Source of the DNA: Gracilaria domingensis
Taxonomy: Eukaryota > Rhodophyta > Florideophyceae > Gracilariales > Gracilariaceae
Reading direction: 5' to 3'
DNA: 64,000 bases
NCBI GenBank assembly: GCA_022539475.1
Contig: VCMS01000003.1
Location: forward strand, 394,983-458,982
Part shown: piece after piece, positions 8,964 to 19,004 of the stretch
Layout of the letters: every line of letters begins with the position of its first letter
Numbering within the stretch: the stretch's first letter is position 1
The notes under the pieces: generated by a model
Seen by the model: only the letters and a program-made list of their open reading frames with translations
Database searches by the model: none
What the model was told of the DNA's origin: nothing
Made by a program: the position numbers and the translations under genes

Positions 8964-10774
8964 CAAATTAATCACGGCGCATCTGTTGGAAGACGGTTGT
9001 GGAGAGGTAACAGAAACGAAACAAACCAGGTGGTTTATCTGCTCTTTGTATTTCTGATTATCATGCATATTTATCCGCTTCATCGTGGCGTAACGTAGAG
9101 GGTAAGAGACGTAATCTTCCCAGCACAAAGATGCTGCAGAATCTTGGAGACAAAGGACGGCGGCAAAGTGTTGCAATGAAGGCCCCTGTGAGGAAGGCAT
9201 GAAACTCGCATTTGAACTCTTCCTTTGCCTGTGGATGTAACGTTGCATGCCATCCACTCTCGACGGCAAGCTTTGGTTGATAGTTGCGTACCGCGTTGGG
9301 GAGCGAGTCGCTGGGAAATCGATCTCATCGCTAAGAATCTGAATGAAATGCTTTATCTTTCGTGACCTTCAGCATTGACCTTGGCCCTTTGTTCCGCGGG
9401 CCGCGGAAGGAAAGGAGAGGTTTCAAAAGATACCCTTGGTATTCAGGTGCCCTGCTTTCGCTCTGCTTGTTTGGACGCACTACAGCTAAAGATTCAATGG
9501 TACAAAAAGATTCTATTCACTTGCTGAGCTGCTTTGACTTTCGAATGCAACACCGCCCTCGTGCGTTTTTACGCTTGGATGGCGCTGCTGCGCGGTTTCA
9601 TGCATGTTTCTTTTTTCTCGCTTTTACGGAGTGGCCATCTCTTTTCCCGAGGTTAATCTTGTAAGCGCTTCTTCGTCGATTGAGCAGAACGTGTGCATTG
9701 CTGGGACGAAGGGATAAGGGCCAGAGCTGCATGCATGGGGTCTGAACTAATCATCTCTAATATGAAGAAGAATGGAAGCCGACTGGTATCCGAATTGCTG
9801 CCCTCCGTTGTAACATGAATGCAAAAGACGTTTACCGAGCCCTTTGAACATCATGAGGTAAGTTACCTTCCGGTATAGATCTTGGTCATCCACCAGTGCC
9901 TCCGAACGTTCTTTTCACAAAACAATACATGTGGATATTGCATTGTGCATTTTTTCTCCTTTGGGGGGCACCACTTCGCTCATGCATTGCCATAGTTGTG
10001 AAGCATTTATCGCCCTGCTGGAAGGATCGATTGTTTCTAGCATGCTCCTCTTGGTTCCATATGCGAAAGAATTCAGTTCGGCAAAATTCTCAATCTATCA
10101 TACCCTTGACTATTCTTATGAACTTGTATGTTCAGAGTCTGAAATTCAAACACCGTAACAGCTTTACTGCTCTCTCCTTTTTTCAGGGTAATAATGTCAT
10201 TTGCTTATAATATCCAACGCAGCTCCGCATTTCCGAGAGGTACTGATAACTGCATATCTCGTTTCTTGAGATCATAGTTTTCTGTCACCATTCGGAATAC
10301 GCCTGGATCCTAGCTCCTCCGCAGTTGGTACGAGGGTTGTACTAAGTTAACGGAGCACAGCAGAAATCCATGCTTGAATTATGGTTCAATATCGGGCACC
10401 GTGGTGGCACGTTGTTGAGCAGCTCGAGGATTGTTTCGATCTTGAGTCACGGCGAATGCTTCACTCTATGTCGAATTCTTTTTTTAGGCTTCCGGCAGAT
10501 GTCTTCGTAATTTGAGTGCTCATCACGCTCCAACTGCACTTTGGTCTTTTCTTGTGCGATGTTCGAGCAACAGTGAGTGTTCTAAACATGTTCCTTGAGA
10601 GAAGCAGGGAGCTGGTCGAAGCACTTGACCAAGTGATTTTGTTTCGAAAGCCTCTTGTCTTTAAACTCTTTCGTTGGGTGCTGTTAATGTTCTCACTCTG
10701 ATCTTTAATATCTTTGAATCGTTCCCGATTACTCAACTGAACCCGCGAACTATAGTACTCCTCTGCTCAGAAAC
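8964..10774. other. Intergenic, 1.8 kb, no gene seen
   Basis: Only short open frames without recognisable motifs or consistent codon use occur. G+C falls sharply relative to the region before 8.9 kb. It should hold the 3' end of the CHR transcript and the promoter of the next gene, but I see no clear TATA box or repeat. Confidence 0.55.
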
Positions 10775-12307
10775 ATGGAACTGAGCGACATCGATGAATC
10801 TAAAATGTTCACCATTTCGACTGCCCAATCGAGAGTTTGGGAACCTGCTCCCACCACGCTTCCGAATCGCCAGTGTTTTGTGCTAGTCATTTCATCTCAG
10901 CAACGCACCCACGTGTTGGCTCAGGTTCTGCCAGACGGATCTCTCACACTACCGATAGCACAGCCGTTAGCTTCTGATGTCAAACTATGGGACTCTGATA
11001 TGGACAAAATGGAAACGTACCTGAGAAAGGTGTTAGGTGTACGAATGCGCATGTCTAGATACATGTGGAAGAAGCGCCAATCGCGCGATAAATGCAACTT
11101 ATGGGGGAAGGAATACACTGATATGAAAGTCATTTTACTGGACCCCCTCGAAGAATTTATATGTGCTAATGAGAGGGCACGATGGGTATCTCTTAATAGT
11201 CTTTGGCAGCTAAATTGGTTTGAACTGAACAAGTGTGCTAAGCTGGACCTGGGTAATCTCATCGAAGACACTATGGGATACGACAAAGAGGTGTTCTCAA
11301 GCGCTAAGCCGTGGTTTTTCCTCACTTCCCTAATGGAAATAGACGCCTGGGTGAAAGGAATACTGTGCGATAAAGGTATGGAAATTCAATCAGAGCTCGA
11401 AGTTGAGCATTTGCGACGCACATCCGTTGTTTGGTCCTGCAAAGTGGGCATGGAATTTATCGATGACTCTTGTACTGAACGACGATCTGAAATGCTGTAT
11501 ATAAAAGCGTCCTTACCTTTGACACGGGAGATAAGTAGGATGGTAGTCGCTGACGATATAGTCAAAGACATTGCTCCGATCGTTATTGCTGCCCATGAAA
11601 GCGACTGTCTTGTTATTCACAGGGATGCTGGTAGCATGAACGATGAAGAGCATGATTACAGACACCTCATGGATACATTGCTGAAGTTGCATGTAGGGAC
11701 AATGAATGAATTAGCCAAATTGAAGGCTGCTGGAGTAAGAGTTCGTGACGCTAACTGGCTCATTTCAAACGTCATCTGGATAACCTACCATCCAGCTACA
11801 AATAAGTTGCTCGAAAGCAGCATGGGGGGCATGCTTAATGTGCAATACCTTCGTTCGGAAGTGGAGAACATAATCAAGGCCTGCCGTAAGTTGTCAAGCT
11901 ACCAAATGCCAAATACCTTGGTGAACAGGGACCTACACCCGGAGAATATCGGGAGTCTAGATCTTGGGGAAGACGTTTATCGGTTCTACAGCTGGGAGAA
12001 TGCAGTTATCACTCACCCTTTTGTAGATCCCAGCAGTTGGAGAAAGCTGAGTGTGCTCAAGGATTCTGAAGAAGTGAAATCCGCCATCGAAATGTATTGT
12101 AGGTACTGGTGTACGTATTTGCATGACGAAGACTACGAAGTTGTTCTCGACCTGGCCGCATTGCTGCACTCTGGAGTAACAGTCCATAAGCTGCTGTTGG
12201 AATACGAGTTGTACGGGGTGGGGCATGAAGAGTTCCTAACGACTCTGAATGAAGAAATTGTTGGCCTCAGTGGGCAAAGCGCGATGATTGCCCAAAAGTA
12301 CTTCTGA
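10775..12307 (+). CDS. APH/choline-kinase-fold protein with an extra N-terminal domain
   Basis: A 510-residue single-exon gene. The C-terminal half (about 270-480) has the aminoglycoside-phosphotransferase layout: VNRDLHPENIG at 383-393 matches the catalytic HGDLHPGN loop (Asp386), and SWENAVITHPFVDP at 406-419 matches the IDWE..HPF.D segment. The first His-Gly of the loop is Asn-Arg, and the metal-binding Asp is Ser406, so activity is doubtful. The N-terminal 130 residues (VISSQQRTHVLAQVLPDGSLTLP...) resemble a Nudix-like fold by pattern only, with no Nudix box seen. Proteins of this kind phosphorylate small molecules such as sugars, choline or antibiotics; the substrate here is unknown. It could be a pseudokinase or have an altered metal site. 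Confidence 0.72.
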   Translation: MELSDIDESKMFTISTAQSRVWEPAPTTLPNRQCFVLVISSQQRTHVLAQVLPDGSLTLPIAQPLASDVKLWDSDMDKMETYLRKVLGVRMRMSRYMWKKRQSRDKCNLWGKEYTDMKVILLDPLEEFICANERARWVSLNSLWQLNWFELNKCAKLDLGNLIEDTMGYDKEVFSSAKPWFFLTSLMEIDAWVKGILCDKGMEIQSELEVEHLRRTSVVWSCKVGMEFIDDSCTERRSEMLYIKASLPLTREISRMVVADDIVKDIAPIVIAAHESDCLVIHRDAGSMNDEEHDYRHLMDTLLKLHVGTMNELAKLKAAGVRVRDANWLISNVIWITYHPATNKLLESSMGGMLNVQYLRSEVENIIKACRKLSSYQMPNTLVNRDLHPENIGSLDLGEDVYRFYSWENAVITHPFVDPSSWRKLSVLKDSEEVKSAIEMYCRYWCTYLHDEDYEVVLDLAALLHSGVTVHKLLLEYELYGVGHEEFLTTLNEEIVGLSGQSAMIAQKYF

Positions 12308-12907
12308 ACGTCTCTCGCCAGCAGTCCTGGAAATCTTTCCTTAAGTTTACTTCTCACTCCTTGTAACGACGAGTGAAAAGCTATGCATTGGCCACATACC
12401 GCTTACGCTTAATACCAAAGTGAAAGCTTCACAGCAGGAATTAAATTGTGTTCCAGTGAACATACCGTAGGTAAACGCAAGGACGTTAGTTCAATAAACG
12501 TGACACGAAGGAAAGCCCAAAAGCCCAGATGGTCTCGGCCAGAACTAAGAAGAAGAGCATCAACAAAACATTATCAGTAAACTGGGTACGTGATTTTGGT
12601 TAAGAACCTCCTGTTTAATCCTGATATAGTTTTGAAAGTTGACAAGGATATTTGGAGCCATCGTGTTCGGTGGTCCATATCCGCGTACGGCTTTGAGAGC
12701 GGAGAGGCATCATCAATCCCTGAAAGTTTAGATCACGTATGTGTCTAACGAGGATGATGAAAAGTGTCGGGGCTGTCTTCTATATGAAGTGAGCAACTTT
12801 GGCCGGAGAGATTGAATCTCGATGGCCAAAAATCACAAGTTCGAGTTGAAAGAAAGAGAAGCCCGCAAGGTCGACGGATTTTGGACTTGTCCCGTAGAGA
12901 ACTACCA
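12308..12907. other. Intergenic between convergent genes
   Basis: This 600-bp stretch carries the 3' ends of the APH-like gene (+) and the alpha/beta hydrolase gene (-). No coding frame, RNA gene or repeat is recognised. Confidence 0.6.
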
Positions 12908-13666
12908 TCATAATGCACATGCTTCGTCTGCGAGGCCACGAGTTAAACTCCCAACCTGCTTCCCAGCCAAGAAGTCAGATATCGACGTGATGACTGTGGG
13001 GCTGTACAAAATGAGCTTGTGATTGAGCTCAACCTCCATACGATAGTGGCTACGACGCAACAATGACTCTCTCAAACCCACAACCCCATCAGAATCTTCG
13101 TCTATAAGAGGATTCAATCTACCACGATGCCCCGCGACCACCAGTACTTCCACTTCCGGTGGTATTTCACCCAACTGCTTTGCAAACCAGTGCTCATCAT
13201 GCATGAGAAGTTCAGCACCACAGTTCTCACCGAGTATTACTTTGGCAGTTCCATGGATTACATCTTTCATTGCCTCAGGCCCACGAATATTCTCCCTCTG
13301 AAACGCTCGTGCGAAAGCGGCGCCTCTGAGCGGAGGGCTCACGAGAACGCATCTACTGTGTTGCATGTGATCACCAAGCAAATCCCGAAGGCGCTGTGAG
13401 AACGCTCGGTGAACAAGCAGTCCACCGAAGGAGTGCGAAACGAAGTGAACTGGTTGTGGCTCCTTCTTTAGCCGCGTCTCCACTACGTCTACTAAACTCT
13501 GAGAATGCCCATGCAAAGTGTCTGCTCTGCTCCTGTAACCGAAGTTCAAAACGTCGAAGCGACGAGAGAGGGAGACTGCAATGGGAAGCAGCTGAAAACG
13601 ATGTCCAAAAAGGCCATGAACTAGAACTACCAGCTCTCGGCCTTTCCCCTGCACACTCTGTGCCAT
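12908..13666 (-). CDS. Alpha/beta-hydrolase, lipase/esterase type
   Basis: A 252-residue protein. It opens with VVLVHGLFGHRFQL, the first strand and oxyanion-hole HG of lipase-like hydrolases. The nucleophile elbow is SHSFGG with Ser79 (the GxSxG pattern with Ser in the first place, common in lipases of this group). The acid is in DEDSDGVVG, near residue 190, and the catalytic His is in ELNHKL, about residue 216. All three triad positions are thus present in the right order. There is no signal peptide or membrane helix, so it should be cytosolic, and it is at the short end for the family. The substrate is unknown; relatives hydrolyse lipid or small ester bonds. Confidence 0.86.
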   Translation of the reverse strand: MAQSVQGKGRELVVLVHGLFGHRFQLLPIAVSLSRRFDVLNFGYRSRADTLHGHSQSLVDVVETRLKKEPQPVHFVSHSFGGLLVHRAFSQRLRDLLGDHMQHSRCVLVSPPLRGAAFARAFQRENIRGPEAMKDVIHGTAKVILGENCGAELLMHDEHWFAKQLGEIPPEVEVLVVAGHRGRLNPLIDEDSDGVVGLRESLLRRSHYRMEVELNHKLILYSPTVITSISDFLAGKQVGSLTRGLADEACAL

Positions 13667-14138
13667 AAACTGATGTCTTCAACCTTTGAAAGAGAAGCCC
13701 TTCACCGTTCCTGAAAGATGACGGTGTGGAACTCGATCCATCCTAACAGCGACCATTCATGATGTCATCATATGCAGCTCAGCTTATTCCCCTTAGGCGA
13801 TCATCAACACAGACGGAAAAACCTAAGAAAATAACACAAAAATATCTTCTGCTACCAACGCTGGATACAAGCACCATGTTTGGCCGATGACAGCGTACGT
13901 CGATGATGCCCGTGGCGGTTGAAGACCGCTTCCTTCGCATGATAGAAATAAGGATACATGAGCCCGTCACAACGTTCTTACATCCGCTTAAGGTATTGTT
14001 GGGCTACATATCTTTGAACAAGCATCTTTTTGATAACCAGTTGAAAGCTGGGTTTCTTCTTTTCATCGATACGAATCCTGTTGTCCAAATCGTAGCAGGC
14101 TCTCGAAACCTGACTAGACACTGCTATGGTTCATTGAC
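13667..14138. other. Intergenic, 472 bp
   Basis: This lies between the GCP gene's 3' end and the hydrolase start, both on the minus strand. It should contain the hydrolase promoter. No further feature is recognised. Confidence 0.55.
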
Positions 14139-17100
14139 CTAGCTCGCGCTTCCTTGATAAAAGTAGTTGAAATCCAGACGAGTCAGCAAATCTTCAAGGT
14201 GGGGAAATGCCCGGGATTCAATGAGCCTTCGCAGAACATCAGTGAGAAATATGCTTCTGCGCTTCAAACTCGCCGAGGCAGAAACAAGAAGGTCGACGAC
14301 ATTGTCTACCTCGACAGGAGCATTTATAGCGTCAGGATGGCAAAATGATAGGATTTTCTTATCCACTTTCACGACAATGTCGAATCCACCACTCATGACG
14401 CTTACCACACTTTTATGTTTCTCACCTAGGAGGCAGCGTCGAACAGAGTTCTCAAGGAACTTCTTATGGGCATCTCTTAAATCCCATATGCACGAAGTTT
14501 CATTCCAAGAAGCTTCAAACTCACACCAAGCCGTTCCTAAGACCTGGTCCATTTCGAATCCTCCGAATATAGACACAAAATGCTCTGCATGCCAGGAAAA
14601 ATTCCACAAACAAACCTGAAGCTGCTTGTTGCTCAACAACGATCCGTTGGAAGTGTTGTAGAGGATGCTATTTCTGCGAGATAAGCCAAACAGACTTCTT
14701 AGGCTCAGTTTCGCCCTTAGAACTCTCAGAAAGAAGTCTGAAATCTTGGAATACAAAGACATCACTTCATCGGAAAAGATTATGTTCAAAGGAAAATCAA
14801 CATTATACTTGAACTCCACTGGATGATCCCAGAGAGAAACACTCCCAGAAGCGCTCTCATCCTCGATAGCATGACCCTCAGAGTCAAGGAACAGTAGATC
14901 TGCGAATGCGTTTTGATTTCGAGAATACAGGTTTAGAGCAGTTCTAAGGCAGCGGTTCAACAACGTGCGGTCCCTCAGGTACCTACCTCCGGCCCCTGAT
15001 GTTCCATAGAATGTCATGGCCGCATTAACTCTTCGTTGGATATATTTCTCGTTTGCTTCCGACGTTCTGGCTGCTCCTTCAATCTGACCGACTAGAGCGT
15101 TTGCGAAATCACCAGCTCCGAGAAGCACATGGGCCCGAAGATTTTGAAAATGATCATACAAGTTCAGTTTTTGAACAAAGCATTGCATCACCTTGCTCTG
15201 AACAAGTTTATCTATCTTCCGCAAGGGCTGCATCATGAACTCGCCGAAGACGATGTTCAACGGTGGTGAGTAAATCTCTATGAGGTTTTGACTCTTAACG
15301 GGCGCGCCTTCTGATAATCGTTCCCACGTGAAACTCTGGGTCATTGAGTCTTGATGCTCAAACCTAGGACACCCAGAATCTATATCACCTGAAGCAAGTT
15401 GGAATAGAGAAGCAATACTGCTTTCAGCCTCGAATGAAACGACCTCCTGTTTCCCGGTGCGTTTCTGCTCCTCGCAACCATCCACCTGATTGGTGGAACC
15501 GTTCACAATGTCAGAAAAGGATTCACTTACTTCCGCAGAGTGATGTTCTTTAAGCTTTTTGTATCCATTCGCGCTTCCCAGCTGTACTGAAATGGTGGCT
15601 TCTTCATGTTGTGCTGTGTCCAGTTCACACAAGACATTGTCACCAGAATCAATGCTACGTGCATAAGTCTCCAAGTGAGATCGACAAAGGTTCAGATCAC
15701 TTCCAAGTAGCGATGAGTTCAGACATGCTGGCTTTTCTGCCAGAGCATCCTTCTCAAGCCCGAAGTATTGCAGCAAGGATCTGCTTCTGCCCGCTCTGAT
15801 GAGAAATAGGGCTTGCTCATGAGTAAAAATGCTCGGGTACAAACCGCTGGATGTTTCTTCCTCTTCATCTGAAGCTTCCGCCAATTCCTTTGCTCGAAGC
15901 TCGTCTTCGGTCTGAAGCAACTCTGATCCACGTGCAGACAGTCCTATCATGGTCCCGAAGAACTCACGCCTTGAATCTCTCCGACATGATGCTTCGAAAA
16001 ACCAGTCCCATACAAAATCCATGTATGTCATCAGGACCCTAACGAATAAATCATTCAAGGCTGAGTTACCAATGGATTGTGATGCGTCCTTCATCAAAAC
16101 GTTTAGAACAGCGCACGACAAGCCATCTGTGCTTTCCAGTTTTGACAACAATTCTCCAAGATAATACATGTCCGATATCATGGATTCGGCTTCACTTAGC
16201 AACGCCCAAGATTTGTTTCTCGGAACCATAGAGCCGTCACGAACACGTTCGAGTAGGGACCGATAGTAGTCGTCGGCGAACATTTCTGTGAAGCTTAATA
16301 CAGCTTTCAGTGATCGACCAAGGGCATGAGGAGCGTATACTCTGGAAAACGAAAGTATATCTTGGAACAGAGCGCCACATGCGCTTGATCTTATCGTCAG
16401 TTCTGTTACTTCATCCTTCGATGATCGTATGGTAGTCAAAAGTTTGTGAGCCCATCTTCGTTGACGAGTTGTGTCTGTCCTTCCAAGCAATGCCCTTTTT
16501 GTTTCATCAGATAATTCATCGCTTCCCAGTAAAAATCCTTGCAACCTGTTCAGCTCATAACTATCATCTGGATGCGCAACAATCTCGTCATACTCTGGTC
16601 CGCAGATGCAGCGACAGAAAACATGTTGAAGTATCCGCTCATCGCGAGACATAACTTCTGAAACAGGACTTTTAACAATCGGTTCCAGCACCCTGAGCTT
16701 CTTAACGAAGGATCTGTATTTGCTCCATGGTTTAGAATCAAAAATACTCCGCGGGAAACGAACGTTCACCGGCTCACGCGCTCCAGATATTGGTGAGACA
16801 TCTAACACGTTCGCCCATCTTTGGGTTTCAAGTTCCAAGGCGTAACGAGCAGTCGAAGCTAGAGCGTCTTCGAAATCTAACGTATTGTTGCTCGTGGACG
16901 AAGAAGATCGTGGTGGGAAAGACGAACTCCTGCTACTGTCCTCCGTTCCAAGAGGGAAAGAAAACAGGCCAGAGTCCTTCTCTGTTTCTCCTTTCGTTCC
17001 GCTCGAGAGGAAAATGGTATTTCTCGCTATCTCTTGGGATTCGAACACATGGCGATATGTTTCGGTCCTGCTCTTCCTCAGATTCCGCGCACAGAGCAGC

Positions 17101-17372
17101 AAAACCAGGAGTGCTGACTTCGATGACTCAAGTAATGGGCCGCCGAGAACAGATTTGGCGAGATGGTCAAGCTTTTCGGCGTCTTTGAGGCGGCCAGCCA
17201 GACGCATTTCCAGGACAGTATCAAACAGTAATGTGCGACACTCGGCATTTTGTTGTATGAAATGCTCTCGAAACTCGCCAGTGATATCCAAAAGCACTTC
17301 ATATCCCAGTGTCCACTTTGCGCCCAATATCTCTTTCGTAAGCTGCACTACTGAAAGAGAGTTATCACTCAT
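14139..17372 (-). CDS. Gamma-tubulin complex component (GCP family, GCP5/6-like)
   Basis: A 1077-residue single-exon gene. GCP proteins line up to hold gamma-tubulin and nucleate microtubules. The N-terminal GRIP half is seen in segments such as SRDERILQHVFCRCICG and the stretch YAPHALGRSLKAVLSF. The second GRIP half begins with PLRKIDKLVQSKVMQCFVQK and LLGAGDFANALVGQ (about 700-770). It continues with VEFKYNVDFPLNIIFSDEVMS, which matches the conserved YKVDWPLxIIF, and with the helical C-terminal bundle. Its length and the long acidic Ser-rich insert between the halves resemble GCP5 or GCP6 rather than the shorter GCP2-4; which one cannot be settled by eye. It is divergent from RRP1 across 630 bp. 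Confidence 0.88.
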   Translation of the reverse strand: MSDNSLSVVQLTKEILGAKWTLGYEVLLDITGEFREHFIQQNAECRTLLFDTVLEMRLAGRLKDAEKLDHLAKSVLGGPLLESSKSALLVLLLCARNLRKSRTETYRHVFESQEIARNTIFLSSGTKGETEKDSGLFSFPLGTEDSSRSSSFPPRSSSSTSNNTLDFEDALASTARYALELETQRWANVLDVSPISGAREPVNVRFPRSIFDSKPWSKYRSFVKKLRVLEPIVKSPVSEVMSRDERILQHVFCRCICGPEYDEIVAHPDDSYELNRLQGFLLGSDELSDETKRALLGRTDTTRQRRWAHKLLTTIRSSKDEVTELTIRSSACGALFQDILSFSRVYAPHALGRSLKAVLSFTEMFADDYYRSLLERVRDGSMVPRNKSWALLSEAESMISDMYYLGELLSKLESTDGLSCAVLNVLMKDASQSIGNSALNDLFVRVLMTYMDFVWDWFFEASCRRDSRREFFGTMIGLSARGSELLQTEDELRAKELAEASDEEEETSSGLYPSIFTHEQALFLIRAGRSRSLLQYFGLEKDALAEKPACLNSSLLGSDLNLCRSHLETYARSIDSGDNVLCELDTAQHEEATISVQLGSANGYKKLKEHHSAEVSESFSDIVNGSTNQVDGCEEQKRTGKQEVVSFEAESSIASLFQLASGDIDSGCPRFEHQDSMTQSFTWERLSEGAPVKSQNLIEIYSPPLNIVFGEFMMQPLRKIDKLVQSKVMQCFVQKLNLYDHFQNLRAHVLLGAGDFANALVGQIEGAARTSEANEKYIQRRVNAAMTFYGTSGAGGRYLRDRTLLNRCLRTALNLYSRNQNAFADLLFLDSEGHAIEDESASGSVSLWDHPVEFKYNVDFPLNIIFSDEVMSLYSKISDFFLRVLRAKLSLRSLFGLSRRNSILYNTSNGSLLSNKQLQVCLWNFSWHAEHFVSIFGGFEMDQVLGTAWCEFEASWNETSCIWDLRDAHKKFLENSVRRCLLGEKHKSVVSVMSGGFDIVVKVDKKILSFCHPDAINAPVEVDNVVDLLVSASASLKRRSIFLTDVLRRLIESRAFPHLEDLLTRLDFNYFYQGSAS

Positions 17373-18002
17373 AGTTCGCCGACAAGTTGTATGCGGTTGT
17401 CCGAATGAAGAAAGTCAAGTCTGTTGTCAAGAATGATGTCGTACTCCGCGCTACTCGTACATCATGGCTGCATGACGATATGCTTCTCAGAGCATCGCGG
17501 TCTTGTGATTACGGCGCATATAAACACGCCGGCCCCAGGACTTCAGTGCACTGAATTGCTCGAAGTGATGGAAAGTTCCTGTTTGCTTCTCGCCAGCTAC
17601 AAAGCATGCACGTGTTTCGTCTTCCTTGTATTTGATCTTTGAGAAAAGATGACAAAGTGATTTCAAAAGCTGAAAATGCAGAACTAAGTGTTTCTATCAT
17701 TCACGAACATGCCGTTGTTCTCGTCGCTCTGAAGGGTAGGAAGCGAAAAACGCGTGAAGGTATTCCCGTAACGCGGCAAGCTGGCGGTGAACTTTTTACT
17801 TTGTTCAAAGGAGATTGTTCAACCATTGCGAAGGGACTAACAAATTTAAATGAAAAAATAGAGATCATTTGGAGCCCTTTTTCTCCAAAATCTTCGAGCC
17901 GACGGCGAGCAGTTCGGAATCCATTGACGAGAAAGAGGCTGCCTGTAGCTCAACTTCCGCGTATTCGGGCCAACTTGTCCACTACTATTCCTGGCAGGAG
18001 AT
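17373..18002. other. Bidirectional promoter region between GCP and RRP1, with a possible small coding stretch
   Basis: This region must drive both flanking genes. On the + strand an ATG-started frame covers 17433-17642 (69 codons), and a different frame with protein-like composition but no ATG covers 17639-18025. A simple GT-AG intron joining the two was looked for and not found. The second frame also runs into the RRP1 start. I cannot say whether either is translated. Confidence 0.3.
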
Positions 18003-19004
18003 ATGAAGAGTCAGCACCAGATTAAGTTCAAGCGGAAACGGACGAATAAGAAAAAGGTAAATAGCAAAGCAGTGGAACATCTGCATGAAACACTTGACGT
18101 TGTTAACAACAAAGTGGTAGTTGGAGAGCGTGAACTAAAATTCGCGCGTGCTCTGTCAGACACTGAACGAAGAGTACGAGAGGCATCGCTGTCATCTCTT
18201 CAGTCATGGCTCCGAGAAAACGGGGACAAACTGCAAGCCAGAGAAATCGACCGCCTATGGAAAGCGTTGTTCTATTGCGTATGGATGGCGGACAAACCTC
18301 GGGTGATAACAAGCACAATAGAAAACGTGGTAGGGCTGTCTGACATTGTCGGATGGCCGTTTCTCTCTGGATTTTTTAACTGCATGATGCGAGAATGGTT
18401 TGGTATTGATCGACATCGAGTTGATAAGTACTACGAACTCACGAATGCTGCGTTGAGTAAGTGTTCGGACCTGGTACTTGGGCAAAACACAGATGAGGCT
18501 TTCAGAGAGAATTTGGGGAAACTGGATGAGGTACTTCAAACCCAAGTGTGGGATCAAGCGTACAGACAAGGGCAAGGATTTGCCCTGCATATCCTCGATG
18601 TTTATGTCGACAGAGTGATGTATCTGTTCCTTAAACGAGGAAAAACGCTTCCTGGTAACGATGTTCACAAGGTGTTTGATAACATGCTGAGGGGACCAAT
18701 GCAAATCATGCAGCAGCCTCAAAAGTACTCACCGGCGTTCATTAAGAGAATCATGGAGAGGATTTTGGACAGACTAATAGAATTGGTGAATGCGGAAGAG
18801 ATTGGACTGAAGGCAAAGTTTCGAAGAGATATGATTGCGAGAGCTTCGAAACTCGTGATGTCGTTTGCAGCGAACAAAAGCACTCCAGATAGTGTTCGGA
18901 AGGACTTGTATGCAATGAGAGAAAGAATGAGAGTAGAGGTGTTCAAGTTTGACGAATCTGAAAAGCAGAAGAGCAAGCATGTCGAGTCGGGCGGAACAGA
19001 CTGA
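18003..19004 (+). CDS. RRP1: RRP1/Nop52 ribosomal RNA processing protein
   Basis: A 333-residue protein acting in the nucleolus in maturation of the 27S/ITS1 pre-rRNA towards the large subunit. The Nop52 domain fills residues about 45-270. Family landmarks are FARALSDTERRVREASLSSL with SWL, then LWKALFYCVWMADKP, FFNCMMREWFGIDRHRVDK and the downstream helices. A Lys/Arg-rich N-terminus (KFKRKRTNKKK) fits nucleolar targeting, and a Lys-rich tail ends the protein. It has about the length of the core domain, without the long C-terminal extension of animal NNP1. The start is the first ATG of the frame, just ahead of the basic segment. Confidence 0.92.
   Translation: MKSQHQIKFKRKRTNKKKVNSKAVEHLHETLDVVNNKVVVGERELKFARALSDTERRVREASLSSLQSWLRENGDKLQAREIDRLWKALFYCVWMADKPRVITSTIENVVGLSDIVGWPFLSGFFNCMMREWFGIDRHRVDKYYELTNAALSKCSDLVLGQNTDEAFRENLGKLDEVLQTQVWDQAYRQGQGFALHILDVYVDRVMYLFLKRGKTLPGNDVHKVFDNMLRGPMQIMQQPQKYSPAFIKRIMERILDRLIELVNAEEIGLKAKFRRDMIARASKLVMSFAANKSTPDSVRKDLYAMRERMRVEVFKFDESEKQKSKHVESGGTD

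Noticed and set aside
9362-9664. 100-codon + strand frame in the 1.8-kb intergenic stretch
   Set aside because: No motif, no promoter signal and no supporting context; length is within chance.
17600-17700. A 54-bp GTATTT...TGCAG intron joining the two spacer frames
   Set aside because: The phase does not fit: splicing there leads straight to a stop.
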